This document shows, piece by piece, positions 1-8,268 of a stretch of 32,303 nucleotides of DNA (the first letter of the stretch is position 1; the number at the start of each line of letters is the position of its first letter). Where the stretch lies: positions 1 through 32,303 of the forward strand of contig NZ_VIAQ01000001.1 of the NCBI RefSeq assembly GCF_006546655.1, written 5' to 3'. The position numbers and the translations under genes are program-made. The notes under the pieces are model-generated. The model was not told the DNA's origin and ran no database searches. It saw only the letters and a list, made by a program, of their open reading frames with translations. The stretch comes from Methanolobus vulcani. Lineage in GTDB: Archaea > Halobacteriota > Methanosarcinia > Methanosarcinales > Methanosarcinaceae.

Positions 1-503
1 ATCATTGCAGTTCCAAGATCTTCAGGTGTGCGTTTCATTTTCCTGAAGACAAATGTTGATGATATTACTGAAATGAAGAATACAAGTCCTACAAGAATCC
101 CGACCTTCCATCCGCTTACTTCAAGGGTTGAAGCAAGTATCATGCAGGATACAAAAAGAGCTGTAAGACATACAGGACAGGGAACTGAAATTACAAGGAA
201 GGTCTTTTTTGAGACATCATGTCCACAGTTCCATTTTTTCTGCGTGTAGACACCTGCAGCAATAAGAAGCAGTGCGATGAATACATGTAATGTCATTCCA
301 AGATTTGAAATCTTTTCAAGATATGACTGGTCTACCATTTCTACAAGGCTTCCAAGTATGACGGAGATAAGAAAATAACCATTTGCAAGTATCAGTACAT
401 CTTTTTTCTTTACAGTCGAAAAGCCACACCCTACTCCGGTCTTTAGTCCGAAGATAGAGATGCCTATCAGTATGCCGATCACGGCTGCATATACGTAGCT
501 CAT
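1..503 (-). CDS. DUF2162-like predicted membrane transporter (C-terminus outside window)
   Basis: Reading leftward from ATG at 503-501, an open frame runs off the window edge and gives about 167 residues of a multi-pass membrane protein. The protein starts MSYVYAAVIGILIGISIFG and continues with a GVGCGFST loop, further hydrophobic helices, a CPVC pair inside a helix (VPCPVCLTALFVSC), and a basic RKMKRTPEDLG loop. A GGTGGT ribosome-binding site lies three bases before the ATG. From memory this resembles the DUF2162 'predicted transporter' family, which in methanogens and some sulfate reducers sits beside ExbB/MotA-like, DUF2149 and cobN-type genes. That association would link it to the CobN-like genes at the other end of the window. 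The assignment rests on the helix pattern and the cysteines, not on a search. The substrate is unknown. Confidence 0.6.
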   Translation of the reverse strand, partial: MSYVYAAVIGILIGISIFGLKTGVGCGFSTVKKKDVLILANGYFLISVILGSLVEMVDQSYLEKISNLGMTLHVFIALLLIAAGVYTQKKWNCGHDVSKKTFLVISVPCPVCLTALFVSCMILASTLEVSGWKVGILVGLVFFISVISSTFVFRKMKRTPEDLGTAM

Positions 504-697
504 TGTACCACCAGTAGAATAGAGTATATATTTCAACTACCAACGAGTATGAGTTAATAAAAACTACCTCCTAAGTAGTAAAATATGTCTATTTCATAAC
601 ATACGATAATTGTTTGTTTTTAAGATAATACATGTGTACATCTTTATTGTACATATACATTTCTATTTCCTGATGTTGCACTTGTTTTTTTATATAT

Positions 698-717
698 AGA
701 GGCTCTGTAGAAAACCT
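698..717 (+). repeat. Left copy of a 17-bp inverted repeat (GGCTCTGTAGAAA core)
   Basis: GGCTCTGTAGAAAACCT at 701-717 matches 16 of 17 bases of the reverse complement of 15653-15669, about 15 kb away. The arms face each other and look like ends of an insertion element. No transposase gene and no flanking direct duplication are visible, so this is at most a remnant end. Confidence 0.45.
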
Positions 718-785
718 ATTGAAACCAATATCTATAGTCAAAATCTGTAAAAATGATTATTATTGAAGACAATAATCCTAGTAAC

Positions 786-810
786 AATAAGTTAGAAACG
801 TTAGATTAAT
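786..810 (+). promoter_or_regulatory. 25-bp motif, copy 1 (GTTAGAAACGTTAG core), upstream of the MFS gene
   Basis: This segment matches 2372-2396 at 24 of 25 positions. Its core has two GTTAG blocks nine bases apart, close to one helical turn. It ends 78 bases before the MFS start. The other copy lies just past the 3' end of the ArsR-type gene. A shared operator is plausible but untested. Confidence 0.4.
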
Positions 811-888
811 GCTTATGAGTAACTCTCATCAATCTGTTAAGTGTAACCAAAATATCATATAGTATCACTCCCAGTAATCATTGATTAT

Positions 889-2190
889 ATGACTGACAGG
901 GAAACAAAAGGGATAACCATCTATCCTCTTCTTCTGGTGAACTTTATCGGTACTATGGGTATCAGCCTGGTCACTCCGTTCCTTATATTCCTTGTGGAAA
1001 GGTTCGGTGGCAATGCACTGATATATGGTGTCATTTCATCGATGTATCCTGTTTTCCAGCTCATCGGTTCCCCATTACTGGGACGCTGGTCTGATACCTA
1101 TGGAAGGAAGAAGGTGCTTCTGCTCAGTCAAATAGGCACCCTAATTTCATGGATGATATTTTTTATTGCCCTATTCGTTCCGATAATGATTCTTGTCAAC
1201 GTGGATTCAGGTATATTTGGGAGCTTTGCAATGACGGTCCCACTGGTCCTTTTGTTCATTGCAAGGGGCTTTGATGGATTGACTGGTGGGAATGTCTCTG
1301 TTTCCAATGCGTACATTGCCGACATTACTGAAGATAAAGATAGAAGTAAGAACTTCGGAAAGATGTCGATTTCCACAAATCTTGGTTTCATTGGCGGCCC
1401 GGCACTTGCAGGAATCCTCAGTGTAACGATATATGGTGAAGCACTGCCGGTGCTGGCAGCGATTATCATTTCTCTAGCAGGTGTCATTCTCATAGCTTTC
1501 TATGTGCCAGAATCCCGAAGATCTATCATGAAGGAAAAGATTTCTGATGATTTTTCAATGACATCTGATATGTCTGAAAGGTGTGCGAACCCCGCGCCTG
1601 TACAGAAAAAAGGATTGAGGTATATACTTGGGCTGAAACATATCCCATACATGTTCTTTATCTATTTTCTGCCCACCCTTGGTTTCAATGCCTTCTATAC
1701 CTCTTTTCCTGTATATGCTTTCAACGAGCTTCAATGGAGTATTGCAGAACTGGGACTCTTCTTTTCGTTCCTGAGCCTTCTTCTAATAGTAGTGAAGGGG
1801 CCATTACTCTCGTATTTATCAATAAGATATTCCGACCCTTTCCTTATAATGACTGGATGCCTGATACTGGGAAGCAATTTCATACTTCTGGCATGTGGAA
1901 GCACTAACCTGATCTATGTAGCTGCTGTGCTGTTCGCAGCAGGCAATGGTCTTATGTGGCCATCCACACAGTCTATGCTGTCAAAGCTTGCAGGAAAAGA
2001 TAATCAGGGACTTGTTTTTGGAGTATTCGGCAGTATTTTAAGCGTTGCCAGTATCTTTGGTCTTATGAGTGGAGGATTCATCTACGAGCTTCTAGGAAGA
2101 GGAGCGTTCATAGTTATCGCGATTATCATTTATCTTATATTCCCGTTCTCCCTTCGTCTTAGATCGTTCGATCAGCCGGATAACACATAA
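889..2190 (+). CDS. MFS transporter (drug/tetracycline-exporter-like)
   Basis: A 433-residue protein with about twelve hydrophobic helices, the usual length for a 12-helix major facilitator. The loop after helix 2 carries motif A, GRWSDTYGRKK (residues 65-75), with the conserved Asp and Gly-Arg-Lys. A hydrophilic middle loop (about residues 208-240) separates the two six-helix halves. It would sit in the cytoplasmic membrane as a proton-coupled antiporter, by family resemblance to TetA-like exporters. The substrate cannot be read from the sequence. The ATG has no clear ribosome-binding site and follows a TATA-like stretch closely, so the transcript may have a very short leader. It stands alone, converging with the ArsR-type gene with which it shares a repeated upstream/downstream motif. 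That regulator might therefore control it. Confidence 0.85.
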   Translation: MTDRETKGITIYPLLLVNFIGTMGISLVTPFLIFLVERFGGNALIYGVISSMYPVFQLIGSPLLGRWSDTYGRKKVLLLSQIGTLISWMIFFIALFVPIMILVNVDSGIFGSFAMTVPLVLLFIARGFDGLTGGNVSVSNAYIADITEDKDRSKNFGKMSISTNLGFIGGPALAGILSVTIYGEALPVLAAIIISLAGVILIAFYVPESRRSIMKEKISDDFSMTSDMSERCANPAPVQKKGLRYILGLKHIPYMFFIYFLPTLGFNAFYTSFPVYAFNELQWSIAELGLFFSFLSLLLIVVKGPLLSYLSIRYSDPFLIMTGCLILGSNFILLACGSTNLIYVAAVLFAAGNGLMWPSTQSMLSKLAGKDNQGLVFGVFGSILSVASIFGLMSGGFIYELLGRGAFIVIAIIIYLIFPFSLRLRSFDQPDNT

Positions 2191-2415
2191 TAGCAGTGCA
2201 TTAAGGTCTATGTTCACTTTTATCTGAGCATATACTTTCCATCATAAAAAGAGTGATTTCATGCAAACTTTATGCATGATGGTGATTGTTTGAAAAATAT
2301 GATTGCAGTAGAATTTATGAAATGTTCATCTAAACTTAGTTTTGCAAAAAGTGGATGGAAAAATCATAACTAATAAGTTAGAAACGTTAGGTTAATAACT
2401 AAAATTCATCGGTGA
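2191..2415. other. Intergenic region with nested inverted repeats
   Basis: Lies between two convergent genes. CCATCAT (2249-2255) pairs with ATGATGG (2276-2282), and inside this CATGCA (2260-2265) pairs with TGCATG (2273-2278). No strong T-tract follows on either strand, so a terminator role is possible but weak. The second copy of the 25-bp motif lies at 2372-2396. Confidence 0.35.
2372..2396 (+). promoter_or_regulatory. 25-bp motif, copy 2, just beyond the 3' end of the ArsR-type gene
   Basis: Differs at one position from 786-810 and keeps the two GTTAG blocks nine bases apart. It begins 20 bases past the stop of the regulator gene (2416). Two such long near-exact matches around one MFS gene and one regulator are unlikely by chance. 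It may be an operator pair or a small repeat with no function. Confidence 0.4.
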
Positions 2416-2964
2416 TCATTCACCATCAACAACTATATCAAGTTCTATTCTGGCAACTGGTTCTAACTTTTTCCATGATACTGTTGAGTTCTTTTCAATT
2501 TTATAGTCTTTAACGGTCTTCTTAGAAAACTCGCCATCTACTTCATATACAAAAAACCCTTCTTCGCCATCTGTAGAAACAACACTTTCCTGACCATTGA
2601 TTTTTTTTACTTCTACTGCAGCTACGTTTTCAAGTGCTTCTAACAAGCATGTCCCTTTTTTCACATGCACTTTTTTTTTTGGAGCAAACATATCAAGAGC
2701 AGAAAAAATATTTGTATTATTTACACAAATAACATGGCTTTTCCCATAAATTTTTCTTGTTATGAGTCCGGCATCTTCCAGAATATTAGCATGCTTTGAT
2801 ATAACAGGAACCGATAATCCTAGGTTTCTGGCAATCTCCGATATATGTATTTCATTCTCACGAATCAATTGCATTATCTTAATGCGTGTATCGCTTCCAA
2901 GAGCATTAAGTATCATTAGCTTTTGATCGGTGGTAACCTGTGAGAATGTACTATTTTGAGTCAT
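2416..2964 (-). CDS. ArsR-type winged-helix regulator with DUF4430/transcobalamin-like C-terminal domain
   Basis: A 182-residue cytoplasmic DNA-binding protein. Residues 12-80 form an ArsR-type winged helix: LGSDTRIKIMQLI, then the recognition region ISEIARNLGLSVPVISKHANIL, then a wing KIYGKSHV. Residues about 98-175 look like a DUF4430 (transcobalamin C-terminal-like) beta-grasp domain: KKGTCLLEALEN, then GEEGFFVYEVDGE, then YKIEKNSTVSWKKL. This follows that family's pattern of 'G-T-L-L-x-A-L', 'G-W-x-Y-x-V-N-G' and 'L-x-x-G-D-x-V-x-W'. DUF4430 domains are mostly known from secreted or surface corrinoid-binding proteins. Here the domain would sense a ligand or mediate dimerisation inside the cell. 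Regulators of this layout occur in other euryarchaea, as far as I recall. Only scattered cysteines are present (Cys80, Cys106), with no classical ArsR metal box. The ligand is unknown. Confidence 0.75.
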   Translation of the reverse strand: MTQNSTFSQVTTDQKLMILNALGSDTRIKIMQLIRENEIHISEIARNLGLSVPVISKHANILEDAGLITRKIYGKSHVICVNNTNIFSALDMFAPKKKVHVKKGTCLLEALENVAAVEVKKINGQESVVSTDGEEGFFVYEVDGEFSKKTVKDYKIEKNSTVSWKKLEPVARIELDIVVDGE

Positions 2965-2984
2965 GGATTATAGTAGAAAGTCTA

Positions 2985-3003
2985 ATGCTTATTATACCTT
3001 TCG
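2985..3003 (-). promoter_or_regulatory. Likely promoter of the ArsR-type gene
   Basis: Read on the minus strand, CGAAAGGTATAATAAGC lies 21-40 bases before the ATG. It combines a purine-rich BRE-like CGAAA with a TATA-like GTATAATA. This spacing predicts a short or absent leader. The decamer TAATGCTTAT here also occurs at 808-817 upstream of the MFS gene. Confidence 0.35.
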
Positions 3004-3040
3004 ATTTTAACTAATAATAATACGGAGAATACTAATATTA

Positions 3041-4282
3041 TTAACTAGATTGGATGACATTGATATCATTCATAATAATAGTTATATCACTGCTATTATT
3101 ATATCTGTTTTTATTGAAAGCAATATTCAGACTTTCATTTTGGGAAGTAACATTTGCACCTTGCATCTGGAAATAATTTACCCATGCTTCCTCATATTCA
3201 GTATTCATGACAATACTGAAGTTTGATACATTTCTGTATTCAATCTTATTTTCATCACCCAATAGTACATTCACTATAGATACGCCATTGCCACCAACAC
3301 TTTTTCTATCACCGGTTATATTGTATAATAAAAGAGTAACTTTATTGTTGTTATAGTCAAAAAAAGGATTGCTCCTCATTGTTGAGTTGCCACCCTGTTT
3401 TAATATTACAGCACCATTTTCGAAAATATATTCCTGATCAAGCCATTGATTATTGGATGCTGTGTATCTAAGATATCCACATTTAGAAGAAATATTAATA
3501 TCAAATGGATCTAATAACATGTCATATTTGATATGAAAACGGCCAGTTTTAGGAGGATTTTTTTGGCCTGTTGCTGTTATATAATTTATTCCCACAACAA
3601 AGGTTAAGTTAAATGGCCTTGAAGTCTCACTGAGAATTTCAGAGAATTGATATCTGGGATTAAGAAGATCTAGGTTTAAGAGATTCACAGTATTGGGATG
3701 AGTAGTAACATTGTAATAACTATTATTAAGCACTGTTTCATTGAAAACAATCGTCCCATTTTTAAGTGTTGTGACAAATACCTCCGAGCAATTTAAGAAT
3801 GCTACTGAAATAGAGTTATTCTCATCAACACTTACAGAATAATTGTTTGTTATAAAAGTATCTGTTTGCATTGAAAGAGTAGATACATGATCTATCTGTT
3901 CAATCACACTTTTATTTTCATCGATTTCATATTCCTGTTCCTCTATCGAGTGGGCCCCCTCCATAAATATATTGAAGGAGCTACCATCCGGTGATATTGT
4001 AATAATTCCACTGGAAGAAACTGAAGAAATATATGGAAGACCCCCATCCCCTAGTGGGATAAATACTCTTGAACTGGGATTCCCAGAAGTGATCATGGAC
4101 GAAAGTTCTACAAAAGAATTTCTTACATCCTGCATGTGGTGAATCTCATGATCTGCCGCAAGTGACGGAAGATAATATGCATTGATAGCACTCAGAAAAG
4201 TTATAATCACAGCCATAATGAGAATAGCAGTGACAACTGTTGAAACAGCGTTGTCATCTTCAAAAAATGAGCATATTTTCAT
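3041..4282 (-). CDS. Large archaeal pilin-like protein (type IV pilus minor subunit)
   Basis: A 413-residue protein with a type III (prepilin) signal. A short charged leader, MKICSFFEDDN, precedes the hydrophobic stretch AVSTVVTAILIMAVIITFLSA. The mature part is hydrophilic, Ser/Asn/Thr-rich and carries many N-x-S/T sequons. That suits an exported, probably glycosylated subunit. At over 400 residues it is much longer than a major pilin, so it is more likely a minor or tip subunit. It is the last gene of the pilus operon, and its ATG overlaps the stop of the preceding pilin-like gene by four bases (ATGA). No adhesin or enzyme domain is recognisable in the C-terminal part. Confidence 0.65.
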   Translation of the reverse strand: MKICSFFEDDNAVSTVVTAILIMAVIITFLSAINAYYLPSLAADHEIHHMQDVRNSFVELSSMITSGNPSSRVFIPLGDGGLPYISSVSSSGIITISPDGSSFNIFMEGAHSIEEQEYEIDENKSVIEQIDHVSTLSMQTDTFITNNYSVSVDENNSISVAFLNCSEVFVTTLKNGTIVFNETVLNNSYYNVTTHPNTVNLLNLDLLNPRYQFSEILSETSRPFNLTFVVGINYITATGQKNPPKTGRFHIKYDMLLDPFDINISSKCGYLRYTASNNQWLDQEYIFENGAVILKQGGNSTMRSNPFFDYNNNKVTLLLYNITGDRKSVGGNGVSIVNVLLGDENKIEYRNVSNFSIVMNTEYEEAWVNYFQMQGANVTSQNESLNIAFNKNRYNNSSDITIIMNDINVIQSS

Positions 4283-4698
4283 GTAGAGATAACCCCTTCT
4301 GCAAGTATCCCTCTTGTATGAATCACTGTAACTGTAACTCCTTCAGGATTGGTGTTTAGTAGCTTTGTAATATTGATATCGACAGTCTCAGGGAACCTCC
4401 AGTACGGCTGAGAGGTCAGAGTAGACAACTTAGTATAATTAGTTTGTGATATATTTGATGAATTTGTAATTTCTAGGCTTATCTCCGATACTCGGAGAGA
4501 ATCTCCACCTACATGAGTCAAATGTATAATTGAAGAATTGTTAATATCAGAAGACAATTCGATCTCCATATAAGGAATTCTCTCATCTGGTAAAAGTGAG
4601 TAAACAGAAATAGAAAATACTGCCACCAGAGTAACTGCTATGGATAATTTTAATATTTCTCCTACCATTTCTGAAGCCAAAGTATCACCTAATATCAA
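4279..4698 (-). CDS. Small pilin-like membrane protein of the pilus operon
   Basis: About 139 residues. A single N-terminal hydrophobic segment, ILKLSIAVTLVAVFSISVYSLL, follows a short leader. A beta-rich exported part follows, with several N-x-S/T sites and VGGDSLRVSEISLEI, typical of archaeal type IV pilin-like proteins. The frame opens with TTG at 4698-4696, overlapping the TGA of the platform-protein gene. An ATG ten codons in (MVGEILKLS) would give a shorter, more pilin-like leader, and an AGGTGAT element lies between the two. The true start is therefore uncertain. It probably acts as a minor pilin or core subunit with the flanking genes. Confidence 0.6.
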   Translation of the reverse strand: MILGDTLASEMVGEILKLSIAVTLVAVFSISVYSLLPDERIPYMEIELSSDINNSSIIHLTHVGGDSLRVSEISLEITNSSNISQTNYTKLSTLTSQPYWRFPETVDINITKLLNTNPEGVTVTVIHTRGILAEGVIST

Positions 4699-6527
4699 TA
4701 AATTATAATTTTGTGGAACATGATAAAGGTAACTATCATCATTATGAGTGAATGTTTAAGACCTGCCATGATTTTACCTTCTGCCATTTCACCAAGGATC
4801 AAACCGGAAAATAATCCGAGAATACTACATGTAGTAAACATCGTAGACTTTATCTCATCAGGATTGATAAGTCCCTGATTTGCACCCATTCCTACAATAG
4901 AAACCAGGAATTCATTTGCAAAAGAATAGCAAACATAAAGAAAAGTTCCAAATGCAAGATAAACGGTTGCAAGATATATGAATCCTGTTTCAAACCTGTC
5001 AGTACGTAATTTGTTCATATTCTCTGCATCTTCAGCAGCGATTAGTAGAACATCTTTTGTGTCATCACTCACTTCACTTGCCTTGATTAAAAGAGTAACA
5101 GCGCGCCGAAGAGCGGGGGTTCCTATACGATTCTCAAAGCGTGCAAGTGCGTCTTTCATTTCCCCTCCCCATTCCATATCCATCCATACCCTTCTTACTT
5201 CAGTAGATAACAAACCTATGTTAGATTTAAGAAGAAGTCCCATTGCGCTTTTAAGAGGGAGACCCATTTCATTGATCTCAGCAAGCCTCCTTAAGAAATC
5301 TGGAATTGCATTATCCAGCTTTTTCAGTTTCCTGACTTTATATTCATATGCAAGTGTTATCGGTAAAAAACCCAATATTAGAGAAAGTAAAAGCTGTTTT
5401 TCAAAGTGATTGTCAAAGTATATGAAAGGAAGTACCATCAAGGGAATGCTGTAAACTATCGCATAGAGGGGCTTTTTGACTACTGGAGCAAAGGGGTGTT
5501 TTAAAATATCAAGTACTTTCTTCTTTGCCTTATTGCTCTCAAACTTATCCATATTTTTTTTGTATTCCTTATCACCAATATCCTCTTCTTCTATCGCCAG
5601 AGATCTAGTAAGTATAACCTTATCTACATATTTCATTCCCAGATCTTCTTTAGGTGAAATCGCATCAAGAAGAACTATCAGAGCAATAGAACCTATAGGA
5701 AGACCTATATATAGAGCCTGAAACAAAAATGGACTTTGAGAAGTATTAAGCAGACCAATTGTCACTAGTGTTATCAGAAGAAATATAGGGACTGCAACAA
5801 AAGCTACAACATAAACCTCCGAGATCATTTCCAATGTTTTGATGAACATTATCTGTGTCTTTTTTGCATGATCAAAATACTGATTCATCTTGACGGCAAA
5901 ATACTTGTCCACATGACTGCCGCCTTCAACCATGGGAATCATGTTCTCAAGAAAATCCTTAAATGTGGGAGATGGTGTCACTGCTGCAGTATTATGTATA
6001 GCCTGCATAAGATCAGTTCCCAGAAGTTCAACATCCCTTACTATATACGATGCTTCAATTGCTATCTCCCCATAAATATGAGGGTTTCTGGCAAGTTCCA
6101 TGATGGTCTCATACATTGTCGACCCACCTTTGCACATGCCATAACAAAATGAAGCTGCATGTGGCAAAACAACATCTATTTTGGTTTTGCGTGCAGAAGC
6201 TTTTAGCTTAGGATTGATGAGACAAATATAGTAGACAAATATTGCTCCGACAACAGGACCTATTACCAGAATCTCATAGGAGAGAAGAATGGTGTGAAAA
6301 GTACGGAAGAAAGCAAATATCTCATATTTAAGCAATACTGGCATTAAGTAAAAGAGAATGAATAGTGTCACAAACATCTGTGCTGCATAAACTATGCATT
6401 GCTCAATGTAGACCGAATAATGAATGTCCATTCTAGCCGAACTAAGACTTTTCCTGAGATCCGCATATTTTTCCGGTCTTGATTTCACATAATGACGGAT
6501 AAAATATCTGTTAACTTTAAAATCCAC
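4695..6527 (-). CDS. Type IV pilus/archaellum platform protein (TadC/ArlJ family, double T2SF module)
   Basis: A 610-residue polytopic membrane protein of the type II secretion F superfamily, the membrane platform that works with the ATPase encoded just upstream. Two T2SF modules are visible. The first is around residues 120-290 (LPHAASFCYGMCKGGSTMYE, then a helix pair ending VTIGLL). The second is around 395-560 (IPDFLRRLAEINEMGLPLKSA, then FIYLATVYLAFGTFLYV). Hydrophobic helix pairs flank each module. The duplicated layout and length fit the archaeal pilus platform rather than the shorter ArlJ. The start is GTG at 6527, with GAGGT eight bases before it, inside the end of the ATPase gene. 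The 11-base overlap suggests translational coupling. No archaellum accessory genes (arlCDEFGH) are nearby, so a pilus is more likely than an archaellum. Confidence 0.85.
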   Translation of the reverse strand: MDFKVNRYFIRHYVKSRPEKYADLRKSLSSARMDIHYSVYIEQCIVYAAQMFVTLFILFYLMPVLLKYEIFAFFRTFHTILLSYEILVIGPVVGAIFVYYICLINPKLKASARKTKIDVVLPHAASFCYGMCKGGSTMYETIMELARNPHIYGEIAIEASYIVRDVELLGTDLMQAIHNTAAVTPSPTFKDFLENMIPMVEGGSHVDKYFAVKMNQYFDHAKKTQIMFIKTLEMISEVYVVAFVAVPIFLLITLVTIGLLNTSQSPFLFQALYIGLPIGSIALIVLLDAISPKEDLGMKYVDKVILTRSLAIEEEDIGDKEYKKNMDKFESNKAKKKVLDILKHPFAPVVKKPLYAIVYSIPLMVLPFIYFDNHFEKQLLLSLILGFLPITLAYEYKVRKLKKLDNAIPDFLRRLAEINEMGLPLKSAMGLLLKSNIGLLSTEVRRVWMDMEWGGEMKDALARFENRIGTPALRRAVTLLIKASEVSDDTKDVLLIAAEDAENMNKLRTDRFETGFIYLATVYLAFGTFLYVCYSFANEFLVSIVGMGANQGLINPDEIKSTMFTTCSILGLFSGLILGEMAEGKIMAGLKHSLIMMIVTFIMFHKIIIY

Positions 6528-8208
6528 CTGCTTCTACCTCCTGAGAAGGTGAATCATCAAAAGACAAAAGACTCAATATTTTATCTGGATCTTTTCTAAA
6601 TGCATCCAGCCATTCCACCACTCCTGTATAGTCACGTATACCTCTTTCTATCATAAGCTCAAGAAAACGCTGTTTTTTGCTCAAGTTTTGATCTAACTCT
6701 TCAAGTGTCCAGCCACGTTTATTTCTGATTTCATTAATTATGAAAGATCCTTTATTTTCAAATACATCGTTGATAGGATCCCATACACAACTGTCTTTCA
6801 GGTCCACACCGTTTGAAGAAACACCAATTACTTCAGATATTACAGAACACCTTCTTCTCTGAACTCCCTTCTCATAGGAACTAGACTGCATTGAAATTAC
6901 GTCAAGAGCTGTGAACATTGCCACAGGAACGTTTATTGGGGCATGGGTAAACCTGTTGATAACTTCTCTAGGAGTTCCTGCATGGAATGTTGAGCAGGTT
7001 GCATGTCCTGCATTCATTGCCTGGAAAAGAATCTGGGCCTCAACGCTCCGTACTTCTCCTACCAAGAGGTATTCTGGACGCTGACGCAGTGCTGCTTTAA
7101 GCAGGTCATTTAGATCTACTGTACCAATATCGTTGGCATTCAAGCCATCTCTTGTAACAGTAGGAACCCAGTTTTCATGAGGAAGCTGTACTTCTCTGGT
7201 GTCTTCCAATGTGACGATTCTTACATCCATGGGGATAAACATACAGATAGCGTTAAGAGAAGAAGTCTTACCTGATGCAGTACCACCGCAAAAAAGTATA
7301 TTCTTGCCATTTTCCATACATATCCAGAAATATGACATCATCTCTGAAGAGAATGTTTTCCATGCAATAAGATCAAGAGGTGTGATTGGTACCTTTTTCT
7401 GTTTCCTTATACTGAATGAACTACCTTTAGGACTGACCTCAGTACCATAGGTGATATTGATACGGGAACCATCTTTCATTACTGTATCAAGTATTGGTGT
7501 GGATTTTGAGAGATGCCTACCACTGTTCTGGGCAATGCGCATAACAAAAGAATTAAGTTCATCACTGCTATTGAAAACAATATTAGTAGTAACATTTCCG
7601 TAGATAGTATGATGTATGAACAATGGAATACCAATTCCATTACACCACAAATCCTCTATATTAGGATCGCGCATTATAGAACTTATCTGACCAAATTCTA
7701 CAAAGTCACGTTTTATATAATAAAATACTTTTTCAAATGATCGGGATGTAAGGTCTGAATACTCTGCCAGTATCTTTCTCACTTGTTCCTTGAGAAGTTC
7801 TGTTTTCCTTTCATCTGTGAGCGCTTCAATATCTTCTATCCCTTTAAGTGTAAGCACATCTCCCAGTTCCATGAACAACTGCTCAAGCAAGGTAATTTCA
7901 AACCGATTTAGTTTTGGTTCAACTATATGATATAAATAATCTTTTTTCTCGATATGATAAATAACAGATATGAAAGAGTATGGTTCATCTACCCAGTACC
8001 GTTCTATTTCCTCATACTCTGCAGGAACTTCGAATTCCACTATTTTCTCATCAAAGCCTGATATTTCATTATAAAGAACAGCGAGCTCTTCTTCAGATTC
8101 GTTTATATCGTTTGAAGGATTCTCCACTTTCTTAAGTTTAGAGATAAACTTGTTAGCTTTAATTATACCGTTTTCAAGTAGCGAAGACATTTCTGTTACC
8201 TGTAACAT
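6517..8208 (-). CDS. Type II/IV secretion-system ATPase of the archaeal pilus
   Basis: A 563-residue cytoplasmic hexameric ATPase of the GspE/VirB11/ArlI family that powers pilus assembly. All core motifs are present: Walker A GGTASGKTS (residues 308-316), the Asp-box IVTLEDTREV (331-340), Walker B LLVGEVR (381-387) and the His-box GHATCSTFHA (401-410). The N-terminal domain (about 60-290) matches the family, including DLWCNGIGIPLFIHH. Two starts are possible. ATG 8208 is the longest. ATG 8190 (MSSLLENG) has a partial site (CAGGTAAC) and lies about 27 bases after a TATA-like box at 8212-8222. It is the first gene of the operon that continues with the platform protein and two pilin-like proteins. 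Confidence 0.92.
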   Translation of the reverse strand: MLQVTEMSSLLENGIIKANKFISKLKKVENPSNDINESEEELAVLYNEISGFDEKIVEFEVPAEYEEIERYWVDEPYSFISVIYHIEKKDYLYHIVEPKLNRFEITLLEQLFMELGDVLTLKGIEDIEALTDERKTELLKEQVRKILAEYSDLTSRSFEKVFYYIKRDFVEFGQISSIMRDPNIEDLWCNGIGIPLFIHHTIYGNVTTNIVFNSSDELNSFVMRIAQNSGRHLSKSTPILDTVMKDGSRINITYGTEVSPKGSSFSIRKQKKVPITPLDLIAWKTFSSEMMSYFWICMENGKNILFCGGTASGKTSSLNAICMFIPMDVRIVTLEDTREVQLPHENWVPTVTRDGLNANDIGTVDLNDLLKAALRQRPEYLLVGEVRSVEAQILFQAMNAGHATCSTFHAGTPREVINRFTHAPINVPVAMFTALDVISMQSSSYEKGVQRRRCSVISEVIGVSSNGVDLKDSCVWDPINDVFENKGSFIINEIRNKRGWTLEELDQNLSKKQRFLELMIERGIRDYTGVVEWLDAFRKDPDKILSLLSFDDSPSQEVEAGGF

Positions 8209-8210
8209 TT

Positions 8211-8224
8211 ACATGTATAAATAC
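8211..8224 (-). promoter_or_regulatory. Likely TATA box of the pilus operon
   Basis: On the minus strand GTATTTATACATG precedes the ATPase gene within the 60-base gap after the zinc-ribbon gene. A TATA box here predicts transcription starting near 8190, which would favour the second ATG (8190) as a leaderless start. Co-transcription from the upstream gene is also possible. Confidence 0.35.
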
Positions 8225-8268
8225 ATACTGATTTAGATGTACACATCATTAGAATAATAGATTGAACT

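Larger units (their letters stand above)
504..888. other. Intergenic region between divergent genes
   Basis: A 385-base A+T-rich stretch without a convincing gene. It contains a TATA-like GTATATATTT at 524-533 that could serve the leftward membrane-protein gene. It also contains a TTTATATATA run at about 688-697, the left copy of an inverted repeat (698-717), a 25-bp motif shared with the ArsR gene region (786-810), and a weak TATA-like AATATCATATAG at about 849-860 just before the MFS gene. No RNA gene is recognisable. Confidence 0.5.

Noticed and set aside
316-543. 75-codon frame on the minus strand overlapping the left-edge gene
   Set aside because: The other minus-strand frame, starting at 503, gives a coherent multi-helix membrane protein with a ribosome-binding site; this one does not.
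1128-1493. Open frame antisense to the MFS gene
   Set aside because: It lies wholly inside a well-supported transporter gene and its translation shows no domain or start signal.
3041-8208. Archaellum operon
   Set aside because: The platform protein has the doubled pilus layout and no arlCDEFGH-type genes are present.
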